NCBI GenBank assembly: GCA_013298625.1
Contig: JAAFIF010000054.1
Coordinates: forward strand, 1 to 63,607
DNA: 63,607 nt
Direction: 5' to 3'
Source: Myxococcales bacterium
GTDB lineage: Bacteria > Myxococcota_A > Polyangia > Polyangiales > Ga0077539
Shown here: positions 8,607-16,713 of the stretch, piece after piece
How positions within the stretch are numbered: the first letter of the stretch is position 1
Layout: every line of letters starts with the position of its first letter
Program-made: the position numbers and the translations under genes
Notes under the pieces: generated by a model
What the model saw: only the letters and a program-made list of their open reading frames with translations
Told to the model about the DNA's origin: nothing
Database searches by the model: none

Positions 8607-10940
8607 CTACGGCGCTGATCCGCTCGTCGCGGGCGCGGTATCGCGGCACGCGTCGCGGCCGGCGGCTTCGAGGGCGGTGCGCGCGGCGCCGTTGGCTTCC
8701 ATGCGCTCGAGCAGCGCGCGGGCGCGGACGATGTCGATGCGGGCGAGCGCGGCGAGCGCGGCGTGACCGACGGCCTGCTCGCCTTCGGGAAGCGCGGGGT
8801 CGATCTGCGAGAGCACGAGCTGCTCGAGCGCTGGTGCCTGCGCGCGCTCGCAGCGAGAGGCGACCGTGGTGAGCGACTCGATGCGAAGCGTGGGATTTCT
8901 GCGGGGATCTCGGGCGAACTCGACGAGCCTCGCGCCGATCGTCGCGCCCGTCGCGCGCTCGAGCGCGGTGAGCACTGCGCGCACGACCCACACGCTCTCG
9001 TCGTCGAGCGCGGCGAGCAGGGCGCCGGTCGACTGCGGGTCGCGGCCGAGCAGCTCGGCAGCGGCCGCGCGAACAGACGGCCACGTGTCGGATCGAAGCG
9101 ACTGCGCGATCGCAGCGCGGCCCTGCGCGTCGACCGCGAGCCCGCGGAGCGCCGCCGCGCGGACCCGCGCCACACGATCGCCCTGCGCGCTGGTGAGCGC
9201 CCCGCGAGCGAGCTCAGCTTCGCCGCGAACGGCCATGGACGCGAGCACGCGAACGGCTTCGTGACGCAGGTCTGCGTCGCGCGACTGCGCGGCGATCGAC
9301 GCGAGGGCGCGCGCGCCGTCTGCGCCCGCTCCGATCGCAGAGAGCCGTAGATACTCTTGCGCGAAGCCCTCGGCCACGACGGCGAGGCCGAGCGCGGCCG
9401 CTTCGGAGCGCACCGCTGCCGAGCTCGACGCTTCGATGACGGCGCTCAGCGCGCGGAGGCGGGCGCGCGCATCGGCGGGCAACGCCGCGAGCCACGCGCG
9501 CTGCTCGGGCTCGCTCGCGTCGCGGAGGATCGCGAGCATCGGGCCGCGGACCGCGCGCCAGACCGCGGGATCTGCGGAGAGCGCGGGGATCATCGCGCGG
9601 GCGCGGGCGAGGCGATCGGCGCGCACGACGAGCAGGACATCCGCGGCGCGAGCGTCGGTGACCGCGCGTCGAGAGAGCGCGTCGAGCGCGGGTTCGCCCA
9701 TGCGAACGAGGGCGTCGCGGGCGAGCTCTGCGAGCTCTGAGCGGTCGAGCGCGGCAGCGAGCGCGTCGGCCGAGGCGGCGGTGCGCTGCGCTGCGAGCAA
9801 GCGCACAGCGCGGCGCGCTCCGGTGAGCTGCAGCGACGGCAGCGCGGCGGCGACCGCGGCGACGCCGCGAGATCCAGCGGCGGCGAGGGCTTGCGCTGCG
9901 CCGTCTCCTTGCGCGGCGTCGAGCGAGCGCGCGAGGGCGGCGAGCGGGTCCGCTTCGCGGTCGTACGCGGACGCGAGGGTGACCTCGGCGATCGCGGTCG
10001 GGCCTCGCGCGGCGGCGCTCTGCACGACGATCGCGACGCACCCCGCGGGGCGCGCAGGCACGATGGGCACGGCGACCCGCTGGCCGGGCTGCGCGAGCGA
10101 CTCGTGGATCGAGACCTGAAAGCGCTGCGCGCCGATGACCAGCGAAATCGCCCGCGGAAGCGCGCCGCCTCCCTGCGCGGGCGCGGTGAGCACAACGCGC
10201 TCGACGGGCACCGTGGCGGGCACCGCGCGCGCGACCACAAAATCAAGTTCGCTCGCGGTCCACGCGGTGGCGCTCGAGCCGTCGTGCAGGGCGAAGGACG
10301 GGTTGACCGCAGCGCCGACGGCGACCCGCGACTGCGCGGCGAGCACGGGGACGCCGACGACGCGCGCCGCGGGCTCGACGGGGACCGCGGCGACGACGAC
10401 GGGCGGCGCGGGCGCGAGGGCGAGCGAGGCGAACGGGTCGCGCGCGTGGGGGACGAGCCGCAGCGTCGCGGCGTCGAGCGTGCGGGTCTCGACCCACGGC
10501 GCGCCGAGCTCGCACAGCGAGAGGTCTGCGCGGCGCTGCGCGAGCACGACCTGCGCGCCGTCGATCAGCACGTCGGTCTCGGTGCGATCGCCGACGTCCT
10601 CGCCCCGTTGAATTCTTGGCCCAGAAAACAAGATCTCTGCTGAAACACTGCTCGATCCCGCGACGAGCGCGACGCCAGGCTCGTCTCCTTCGACGCGCAC
10701 GACGAGCGCTGTCCCGCGCCCGACGCTGTGGGTCGTGGCCGTGACGGCGCCGCGTCCGAGCCTTCGGGCCGCCTGCGAGCCGACGCGCAGAGACACGACG
10801 CCTTCGCGGTCAGCGCTCGCTTCGACGACGGTGTTGGCGACGGTCCAGCGGCCGTTGCGGGCCTGCGCGATCGCGGTCGACGCGACGGAGAGCGCGATCA
10901 GCGACGAGAGGGAGGCGAGCGAGCGAGGTCGGATGAGCAC
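8607..10940 (-). CDS. Exported HEAT-repeat protein with a discoidin-like domain
   Basis: A 777-residue protein with a Sec signal (ends TAIAQA). An N-terminal beta region follows, then at about 220-330 a segment with VNPSFALHDGSSATAWTA and PVERVVLTAP...GCVAIVVQSA. This resembles discoidin/F5-8C or NADase-type glycan-binding folds. Residues ~335-770 are Ala/Leu/Arg-rich helical repeats of ~35 residues with HEAT character (for example VRAAALRGLAV, VRAAAAELLGRDP, VVRAVLTALERATG). It starts 51 bases after dnaJ on the same strand and could be read from that operon. A role as a periplasmic scaffold or binding protein is inferred; no catalytic motif is visible. Confidence 0.75.
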   Translation of the reverse strand: MLIRPRSLASLSSLIALSVASTAIAQARNGRWTVANTVVEASADREGVVSLRVGSQAARRLGRGAVTATTHSVGRGTALVVRVEGDEPGVALVAGSSSVSAEILFSGPRIQRGEDVGDRTETDVLIDGAQVVLAQRRADLSLCELGAPWVETRTLDAATLRLVPHARDPFASLALAPAPPVVVAAVPVEPAARVVGVPVLAAQSRVAVGAAVNPSFALHDGSSATAWTASELDFVVARAVPATVPVERVVLTAPAQGGGALPRAISLVIGAQRFQVSIHESLAQPGQRVAVPIVPARPAGCVAIVVQSAAARGPTAIAEVTLASAYDREADPLAALARSLDAAQGDGAAQALAAAGSRGVAAVAAALPSLQLTGARRAVRLLAAQRTAASADALAAALDRSELAELARDALVRMGEPALDALSRRAVTDARAADVLLVVRADRLARARAMIPALSADPAVWRAVRGPMLAILRDASEPEQRAWLAALPADARARLRALSAVIEASSSAAVRSEAAALGLAVVAEGFAQEYLRLSAIGAGADGARALASIAAQSRDADLRHEAVRVLASMAVRGEAELARGALTSAQGDRVARVRAAALRGLAVDAQGRAAIAQSLRSDTWPSVRAAAAELLGRDPQSTGALLAALDDESVWVVRAVLTALERATGATIGARLVEFARDPRRNPTLRIESLTTVASRCERAQAPALEQLVLSQIDPALPEGEQAVGHAALAALARIDIVRARALLERMEANGAARTALEAAGRDACRDTAPATSGSAP

Positions 10941-10991
10941 GGCGCACGATCACCGATCGCAGGCCCGTGCCGCAACTGTACCGCGCGGCGT

Positions 10992-12080
10992 TTAGCGTTC
11001 GCTGAGCGAGCGGGCGAGCTCTTCGACGGCCTTGCGCTGCTTGCCACTGAGCTTCTTGGGCACTTCGACGCGGGCGATCACGGCGAGGCGACCGCGACCG
11101 TGCGAGTCGACGTAGGGGACGCCTTCGTTTTCGAAGGTGAAGACCGCGCCGGGTTGGGTGCCGGGTGGGATTTCGAGCGCGAGCGTCCGCTCGTCGATCG
11201 TGAGCACCTCGAGCTTGGCCCCGAGCGCTGCTTGCGGAAAGGAGATCGCGACCTCGGTGGCCAGGTCGTAGCCGTCGCGCTCGAAGCGCGGGTCCTCTTC
11301 GACTTCGACGGCGACCAGCAAATTTCCGGCAGGCCCGCCGTTTTGCCCGGCCTCGCCGAGGCCGCCGAGTCGAATCATCTGGCCGTGGTCGATGCCCGCG
11401 GGGATGGCGACCTTGACCTTCTTGTCCTCGCGCACTTCGCCGTGGCCTTTGCACTCGGCGCAAGCTTGCTTGATCACGCTGCCGCGGCCCGAGCACTCGG
11501 GGCACGTCGTGGAGATGATGAAGCCACCTGCGCCGTGCGTGACTTGACCGCGTCCGCGGCAGGCGTTGCAGGTGACGGGCGAAGCGCCCTTGGCCGCGCC
11601 GGTGCCCGAGCAGTCGACGCAGGCTTTGGGCATGGCGACGTCGAGCTCGCGCTTGCAACCGACGACGGCGTCGCGCAGCGAGATGCGGACGTTGGTGCGC
11701 ACGTCGCGTCCGCGGGTCGGGCGCGGCCCCTTGGCGGCGCCTCCGCGCTGTCTCGCGCCGCCGCCGCCTCCGAAGCCGAAGCCCCCGCCGAAGAAGTCCG
11801 CGAACATGTCTTGAAACTGCTCGAACAGGTCGTCAGCCGGGCGAAATCCCTCGCCGTTGAGGCCTGCGTGCCCGAACTGGTCGTACATCTCGCGCTTACG
11901 CGCGTCGCTGAGGACGTCGTACGCCTCGGAGGCTTCTTTGAACTTCGCCTCGGCGCTGGGATCGTCGGGGTTGCGATCCGGGTGGTACTTGAACGCGAGC
12001 TGACGAAAGGCCTTCTTCATATCGTCGGCGGACGCACTCTTCGTGACGCCGAGGACCTCGTAGTAGTCGCGCTTGTCCAC
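10992..12080 (-). CDS. dnaJ: Chaperone protein DnaJ (type A Hsp40)
   Basis: A 362-residue cochaperone that stimulates DnaK ATPase. The J domain is at residues 1-70 with HPD at 33-35. A Gly/Phe-rich region is at ~90-110 (FFGGGFGFGGGGG). The zinc domain starts at C154 with four CxxCxGxG units: CVDCSGTG, CNACRGRG, CPECSGRG, CAECKGHG. The C-terminal substrate domains are complete. The GTG start at 12080 gives MDKRDYYEVLGV and has AAGGAG about ten bases upstream; an ATG ten bases further up is out of frame. A TTGACA/TAGTTT promoter lies in the 182-base gap before it, so it can be expressed independently of the dnaK genes upstream. Confidence 0.95.
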   Translation of the reverse strand: MDKRDYYEVLGVTKSASADDMKKAFRQLAFKYHPDRNPDDPSAEAKFKEASEAYDVLSDARKREMYDQFGHAGLNGEGFRPADDLFEQFQDMFADFFGGGFGFGGGGGARQRGGAAKGPRPTRGRDVRTNVRISLRDAVVGCKRELDVAMPKACVDCSGTGAAKGASPVTCNACRGRGQVTHGAGGFIISTTCPECSGRGSVIKQACAECKGHGEVREDKKVKVAIPAGIDHGQMIRLGGLGEAGQNGGPAGNLLVAVEVEEDPRFERDGYDLATEVAISFPQAALGAKLEVLTIDERTLALEIPPGTQPGAVFTFENEGVPYVDSHGRGRLAVIARVEVPKKLSGKQRKAVEELARSLSER

Positions 12081-12166
12081 AGTCCATCAACTCCTTCGCG
12101 AACGATCGTCGCGACGTGCACTCAGTCTCAACTGCCGGCAGGGATGCAGGCCGGCGCAGGGCGCGA

Positions 12167-12194
12167 AAACTAAGCCGATCGCCGCCCCTGTCAA
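12167..12194 (-). promoter_or_regulatory. Sigma70-type promoter before dnaJ
   Basis: Reading the minus strand, a perfect TTGACA (12194-12189) is separated by 16 bases from TAGTTT (12172-12167). This predicts a transcript beginning near 12160, about 80 bases before the dnaJ GTG. It falls in the largest gap of the chaperone cluster. No CIRCE inverted repeat was seen. Confidence 0.5.
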
Positions 12195-12262
12195 CGCGCA
12201 GGAAATCTTCGTGCTCTGCGCTACGCTTCGCGCGCGTCGAGCGTGGCGGACCGCGGTTTTCG

Positions 12263-13363
12263 TCAACCGAACAGGTCGCGGAGCTTCTCGAGGAAGGTCT
12301 TTCGCTGCGGGTGGACCTCTTCGTTCATCGACTCGGCGAGGCGCTGAACCAGCGCGCGCTGGGGCTCAGAGAGCTCGGTCGGGACCTCGACTTGGATGGT
12401 CACGACCTGATCACCAGCGCCGTAGCCGCCGAAGCGAGGCATGCCCTTCGAGCGGAGCTTGAGCTGGTGGCCGGGCTGCGTCCCTGGCGGAAGGCGCATC
12501 TTCACGCGGCCTTCGAGCGTCGGCACTTCGATCATCCCGCCCAGCGCCGCTTGCGGAAAGCTCACCGGCACGGTGCACAGCAGGTCAGCCCCGTCCCGCG
12601 TAAAAAGCGGATGCGCCTGGATTTTTACGAGCAATTCGAGGTCACCGGCCGCGCCCGTCATGCGCGACGCGTCGCCGTAGCCGCGCACCTGCCGCACCGT
12701 TGCGTCTTCGACGCCGGGCGGAAACGTCACCACGAGCCGCTCGCTCTTCTTCACGAGCCCAGCGCCCGAGCACTTGGTGCACTGCGTGCGAGGGATCACC
12801 CCGCGGCCCTCGCAGCGAGCGCACGCGCGCGCGAGCCGGAAGACCCCTTGCTGATAGCGCACCTCCCCTTTGCCTGCGCACGCCGGGCACGGATCGGACG
12901 CGCTGCCAGGCTCTGCGCCGCGGCCGCCGCAGCGGTCGCACGCGCACTGGCGATCGAACTCGACGGTCTTCTCGACGCCCTTCGCGGCTTCGACCAACGA
13001 CAGCTCGACGTCGACCCGCAAGTCGCGGCCGACCGCGCGTTTGCTGCGGCCAAACGGCGCGAAGTTCGACAGCAGGTCGCCGAGGACCGAGTCGAACATC
13101 TCGCTCACGTCGATGAAGTCCGGCACCTGGCCCGGCTGCATCCTGCCGAACCGGTCGTACTGCGCCCGCCGCTCGGCATCGCCGAGCACGTGGTACGCCT
13201 CGCTCACTTCTTTGAAGCGTCGCTCAGCCTCGGGGTCGTCCGGGTTGCGATCAGGGTGGTGCTGCATCGCGAGCTTGCGATACGCAGCCTTGAGCTCGTC
13301 CGCCGATGCTTCGCGCGCGACGCCGAGCACTTCGTAGTAGTCCCTCGTGGGAGCGGTCGCCAT
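12263..13363 (-). CDS. Second DnaJ-family cochaperone, lacking the Gly/Phe region
   Basis: 366 residues, 96 bases downstream of dnaK on the same strand. The J domain starts TRDYYEVLGVAREAS and has HPD at 36-38. Four zinc-binding units follow: CDRCGGRG, CPACAGKG, CARCEGRG, CTKCSGAG. C-terminal substrate-binding domains are also present. Between the J and zinc domains there is no Gly/Phe-rich linker; instead there is a short stretch with PDFIDVSEMFDSVLGDLLSNF. That linker normally tunes DnaK activation, so this is a true DnaJ paralogue with probably altered function. The start ATG gives MATAPTRDYY. Its place next to dnaK suggests it, rather than the standard dnaJ, is the cotranscribed partner. 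Confidence 0.9.
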   Translation of the reverse strand: MATAPTRDYYEVLGVAREASADELKAAYRKLAMQHHPDRNPDDPEAERRFKEVSEAYHVLGDAERRAQYDRFGRMQPGQVPDFIDVSEMFDSVLGDLLSNFAPFGRSKRAVGRDLRVDVELSLVEAAKGVEKTVEFDRQCACDRCGGRGAEPGSASDPCPACAGKGEVRYQQGVFRLARACARCEGRGVIPRTQCTKCSGAGLVKKSERLVVTFPPGVEDATVRQVRGYGDASRMTGAAGDLELLVKIQAHPLFTRDGADLLCTVPVSFPQAALGGMIEVPTLEGRVKMRLPPGTQPGHQLKLRSKGMPRFGGYGAGDQVVTIQVEVPTELSEPQRALVQRLAESMNEEVHPQRKTFLEKLRDLFG

Positions 13364-13459
13364 TGGCGCACCGTTCTACGTGGGAGCCTCGCGCTCAGCA
13401 ACCGCCCACTTGCTCGTCGCGCCCTCCGCTCGGTGCGCGCCCGATCGAGACCGCGCCGC

Positions 13460-15271
13460 TCAGCTGCCGTAGAGCGACTCGGCGATCTTGTACGCGCTCG
13501 CTTCGAGCGCGGCGTGCAGCGACTTGACCGTGACGAGGTCCGCGCCCGTGTCGAGCGCGAGCCTCAGCGACGCGACGTCGTTGGTGAGCTTCAGCCGAAG
13601 GTCTTCGGGCAGCAGCTGCGAGTACTCAGTGAGCGCGTTTTGGCTCGTGTAGAGCAGCGCCTCTGCGCCGTTGCGCGCCTCGGCGAGCTCGCGACGCTCT
13701 TCGTCGGCGCCCTTGCTCTCTTCGGCTTCGACCACGAGGCGGTTGACCTCGTCTTCGGTGAGCCCGGAGCCAGCAACGATCTGAACGTCCTTCTTCTTGC
13801 CCGTGACGACGTCGCGCGCGCTGACGCTGAGGATGCCGTTGGCGTCGATGTCGAAGGCCACTTCGACCTTCGGGACGCCGCGCGGCGCTGGGGGGATTCC
13901 GCTCAGCTCGAACTCGTAGAGCATGCGGTTGTCCGCGGCCATCTCGCGCTCGCCCTGCAACACTTTGATCGGGACGAACGACTGGTTGTCGAGCGACGTC
14001 GTAAACATCATCGCGCGGCGAGTCGGGATGGTCGTGTTGCGCTCGATGATCTTGGTCATCACGCCGCCGCCGGTCTCGACGCCGAGCGAGAGCGGCGTGA
14101 CGTCGAGCAGCAGCACTTCGTCCGCTTGCCCAGTGAGTGCCGCGCCCTGAACGGCCGCGCCGATCGCGACGACCTCGTCCGGCGAGACGCCCTTGTTGGG
14201 CGAGCGCTGAAAGAACTCTTGGACCTTCTTCTGCACGAGCGGCATGCGCGTCATGCCGCCGACGAGCACCACTTGCTGCAGGTCTCCGACGGTCAGCCGA
14301 GCGTCCGCGAGCGCCCGCTTGCAGGGCTCGAGCGTGCGTTCGACCAGTTCGGCGACGAGCCGCTCGAGCTCGCCGCGCGTGATGGTCCGCAGCACGTGCT
14401 GCGGGCCCTCTTTCGTCGCAGCGATGAACGGCAGGTTGATCTCGGTCTCGAGCGCCGAGGACAGCTCGTGCTTCGCGCGCTCGGCGGCCTCGCGCAACCG
14501 CTGCAGCGCAGCTCGGTCCTTTCGCAGGTCGATGCCGTGCTCGAGAAAGAACTCTCCAGCCACGAGGTCGACGAGCTTCTGATCGAAGTCTTCGCCGCCC
14601 AAGAACGTGTCGCCGCTCGTCGAGACCACGCGAAACACGCCGCCCACGATCTCGAGGATCGAGACGTCGAACGTCCCGCCGCCGAGGTCGTACACGACGA
14701 TGCGCTCGTTGGTGGTCGTGCTCTTGTCCAAACCGTACGCGAGCGCTGCTGCCGTCGGCTCGTTGATGATTCGTTTGACCTCGAGGCCCGCGATTTTGCC
14801 CGCGTCCTTGGTGGCCTGCCGCTGCGCGTCGTCGAAGTACGCCGGGACCGTGACCACCGCCTCGGTGACCTCCTCGCCGAGGTACGCCTCGGCGATGGAC
14901 TTCATCGTGGCCAAGATCGCCGCGCTCACCTCGGGCGGGCTCATCGGCTTGCCGTGAACCTCCACCCACGCGTCGCCGTTGGCGCTGGACACGATGCGAT
15001 ACGGCACGTGGTCGCGCTGCTTGTTCGCCTCGGCCGAGTCGTATGCGCGGCCCATCAAGCGCTTGACGGTCGCGACGGTGTTCTCTGCGTTTTGCGCGGC
15101 CTGGCGGCGCGCCACCTGCCCGACGAGACGCTCGCCGTCCGCGCGGTAGCCCACCACGCTCGGCGTGGTGCGCGCGCCCTCGGCGTTCGGGATGACCACG
15201 GGGGTCCCGCCGTCCATCACCGCGACGCAGCTGTTGGTTGTTCCGAGGTCGATGCCGACGATGCGCCCCAT
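13460..15271 (-). CDS. dnaK: Hsp70 chaperone DnaK
   Basis: A 603-residue Hsp70. The nucleotide-binding domain has IGIDLGTTNS-like VGIDLGTTNSCVAV at the start, the phosphate 2 motif VYDLGGGTFDVSIL, and the adenosine motif VLVGGMTRMPLVQKKV. The interdomain linker region reads VLLLDVTPLSLGVET, and the beta substrate domain continues to NGILSVSARD. The helical lid ends abruptly at SAYKIAESLYGS. The usual acidic disordered tail is absent, which makes the protein about 30 residues shorter than typical bacterial DnaK. It lies 41 bases after grpE and is probably cotranscribed with it. Confidence 0.96.
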   Translation of the reverse strand: MGRIVGIDLGTTNSCVAVMDGGTPVVIPNAEGARTTPSVVGYRADGERLVGQVARRQAAQNAENTVATVKRLMGRAYDSAEANKQRDHVPYRIVSSANGDAWVEVHGKPMSPPEVSAAILATMKSIAEAYLGEEVTEAVVTVPAYFDDAQRQATKDAGKIAGLEVKRIINEPTAAALAYGLDKSTTTNERIVVYDLGGGTFDVSILEIVGGVFRVVSTSGDTFLGGEDFDQKLVDLVAGEFFLEHGIDLRKDRAALQRLREAAERAKHELSSALETEINLPFIAATKEGPQHVLRTITRGELERLVAELVERTLEPCKRALADARLTVGDLQQVVLVGGMTRMPLVQKKVQEFFQRSPNKGVSPDEVVAIGAAVQGAALTGQADEVLLLDVTPLSLGVETGGGVMTKIIERNTTIPTRRAMMFTTSLDNQSFVPIKVLQGEREMAADNRMLYEFELSGIPPAPRGVPKVEVAFDIDANGILSVSARDVVTGKKKDVQIVAGSGLTEDEVNRLVVEAEESKGADEERRELAEARNGAEALLYTSQNALTEYSQLLPEDLRLKLTNDVASLRLALDTGADLVTVKSLHAALEASAYKIAESLYGS

Positions 15272-15312
15272 CTCGATCCCTCTCTCGCGTGCGCTTCAGG
15301 CCTGTTGGAGCT

Positions 15313-15900
15313 CTAACCCTTGGAGGGGTCGAACTCGAGTTGCTCTTCTTCGACAGCCTTCACGGGTGCCGGCGCAGCGGCCGCAGCGGGGCCCGTGGAG
15401 ACGACCACCGAAGCGGCTCGCAACAGACGATCACCGAGCATGTACCCAGCGAGGTGCTCTGCCGACACGACGCCCGCAGGGTGCTCGCTCGGCTGCTGGG
15501 CGATCGCCTCGTGAAACTGCGGGTCGAACGGCGTACCGACAGAGCGAAGCCGCTTGCCGCCGATGCGCTGCAGCTTGTCCTCGAACAGCTTGAGCACCAT
15601 CTCGATGCCCTTCGCCACCGCCGTGACGTCCGCCGTCTGCCCCACGAATTGCGAGGCGCGATCCAGGTTGTCGAACACTTCGAGCAGCTCGCGCAATTGA
15701 TCTTCGCGCGCCTTCTTCACGTACTCTTCGCGCTCTCGAAGCGAGCGCTTGCGATAGTTGTCGAGGTCCGCAAGCGCGCGAAGCGCTGCGTCCTTGTAGC
15801 GATCGCGCTCAGCGGTGAGCACGGCGACAGGGTCCGCCGCCTCGACCTTCGCTTCGCCAGTCCCCTCAGCGGCCTTGGTCTCGTTGTTCTCTTCCGTCAT
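15313..15900 (-). CDS. grpE: Nucleotide exchange factor GrpE
   Basis: 195 residues from ATG 15900 (MTEENNETKAAEGTG); a longer frame reaching 15993 has no GrpE-like residues before this start. An acidic N-terminus precedes the long coiled coil (RDRYKDAALRALADLDNYRKR), then the core FDNLDRA and the C-terminal beta wing GTPFDPQFHEAI...AGYMLGDRLLRAASVVVS, all diagnostic of GrpE. It is the first gene of the chaperone block, upstream of dnaK. GATACCGT lies 17 bases before the start and could be a -10 element, but I see no convincing -35. Confidence 0.95.
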   Translation of the reverse strand: MTEENNETKAAEGTGEAKVEAADPVAVLTAERDRYKDAALRALADLDNYRKRSLREREEYVKKAREDQLRELLEVFDNLDRASQFVGQTADVTAVAKGIEMVLKLFEDKLQRIGGKRLRSVGTPFDPQFHEAIAQQPSEHPAGVVSAEHLAGYMLGDRLLRAASVVVSTGPAAAAAPAPVKAVEEEQLEFDPSKG

Positions 15901-16011
15901 CGTTACAGCGCCCGAGACGGTATCACACAGCGCCCCGCCGTTCGCCTGCAAACAAAGCCCTCGCCGCTGCCCGCGTGGCGCACACGCGAGCACACAAAGA
16001 CCGTGCGGCGC

Positions 16012-16713
16012 TCAGCCTTCGCGCGACTCTGGCGCAAAGCAGTCCGAGCGCACCGGGCAGCGGTCGCACTTCGGCGAGCGCGCGACGCAGAGATAGCGCC
16101 CGAAGAGCACCATTCGCAGGTGGTCCTTCGCCCACGCCTCGCGAGGCGTGAGCGCCATGAGGTCCTTCTCGACCCCTCGCACCGTCCGCGCCTCGGTCAG
16201 CCCGAGCCTGCGCGCCACGCGCTCGACGTGCGTGTCCACGGCGATCCCCTCGCTGATCCCGAAGGCCTCGCCGAGGACCACGTTGGCCGTCTTTCGCGCC
16301 ACCCCCTGCAGCTTGACCATCTCGGCCAGCGTCCGGGGAACCTCGCCCTTGTGCCGCTTGACCAGCAGCTTCGCCGTCTCGCGGATCGCCCTGGCTTTCG
16401 CGCGAAAGAACCCGATCGGACGCAAGATCTCTCGCAGCGCGAACAAGTTCGCCTTCGAGAGCGCCTGCGCGTCGGGGTACCGCTCGAACAGCGTCGGCGT
16501 GATGGTGTTCACGCGCTTGTCCGTCGTCTGCGCGGACAAGATCACGGCGATGAGCAGTTGAAATGGTGTGCTGTAATCGAGCTCGCACTTCGGCTCGGGG
16601 TACAGCACGCTCAGCGCGCGAGAGACTCGCTCGGCGCGAGCGATCCTCGCCTCCGCGCTCTGCGCGGCGGACGAGCGTCGCTTCGCCCCCTTCTTCGCGG
16701 TCTTCTCAGTCAT
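16012..16713 (-). CDS. nth: Endonuclease III (DNA glycosylase/AP lyase)
   Basis: A 233-residue base-excision repair enzyme. The start at 16713 (MTEKTAKKGAKRR) overlaps the stop of the TRAP permease by eight bases (ATGACTGA), so translation may be coupled; a longer frame to 16917 only runs through that gene. The helix-hairpin-helix reads LQGVARKTANVVLGEAFG with catalytic Lys at K141, and VDTHV supplies the catalytic Asp D160. The C-terminal cluster C-x6-C-x2-C-x5-C (CVARSPKCDRCPVRSDC) binds [4Fe-4S]. The basic 20-residue N-terminal extension is common in GC-rich bacteria. Confidence 0.95.
   Translation of the reverse strand: MTEKTAKKGAKRRSSAAQSAEARIARAERVSRALSVLYPEPKCELDYSTPFQLLIAVILSAQTTDKRVNTITPTLFERYPDAQALSKANLFALREILRPIGFFRAKARAIRETAKLLVKRHKGEVPRTLAEMVKLQGVARKTANVVLGEAFGISEGIAVDTHVERVARRLGLTEARTVRGVEKDLMALTPREAWAKDHLRMVLFGRYLCVARSPKCDRCPVRSDCFAPESREG

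Noticed and set aside
15901..16011. CIRCE element or heat-shock promoter before grpE
   Set aside because: No TTAGCACTC/GAGTGCTAA inverted repeat and no good -35; only a GATACCGT -10-like string is present.
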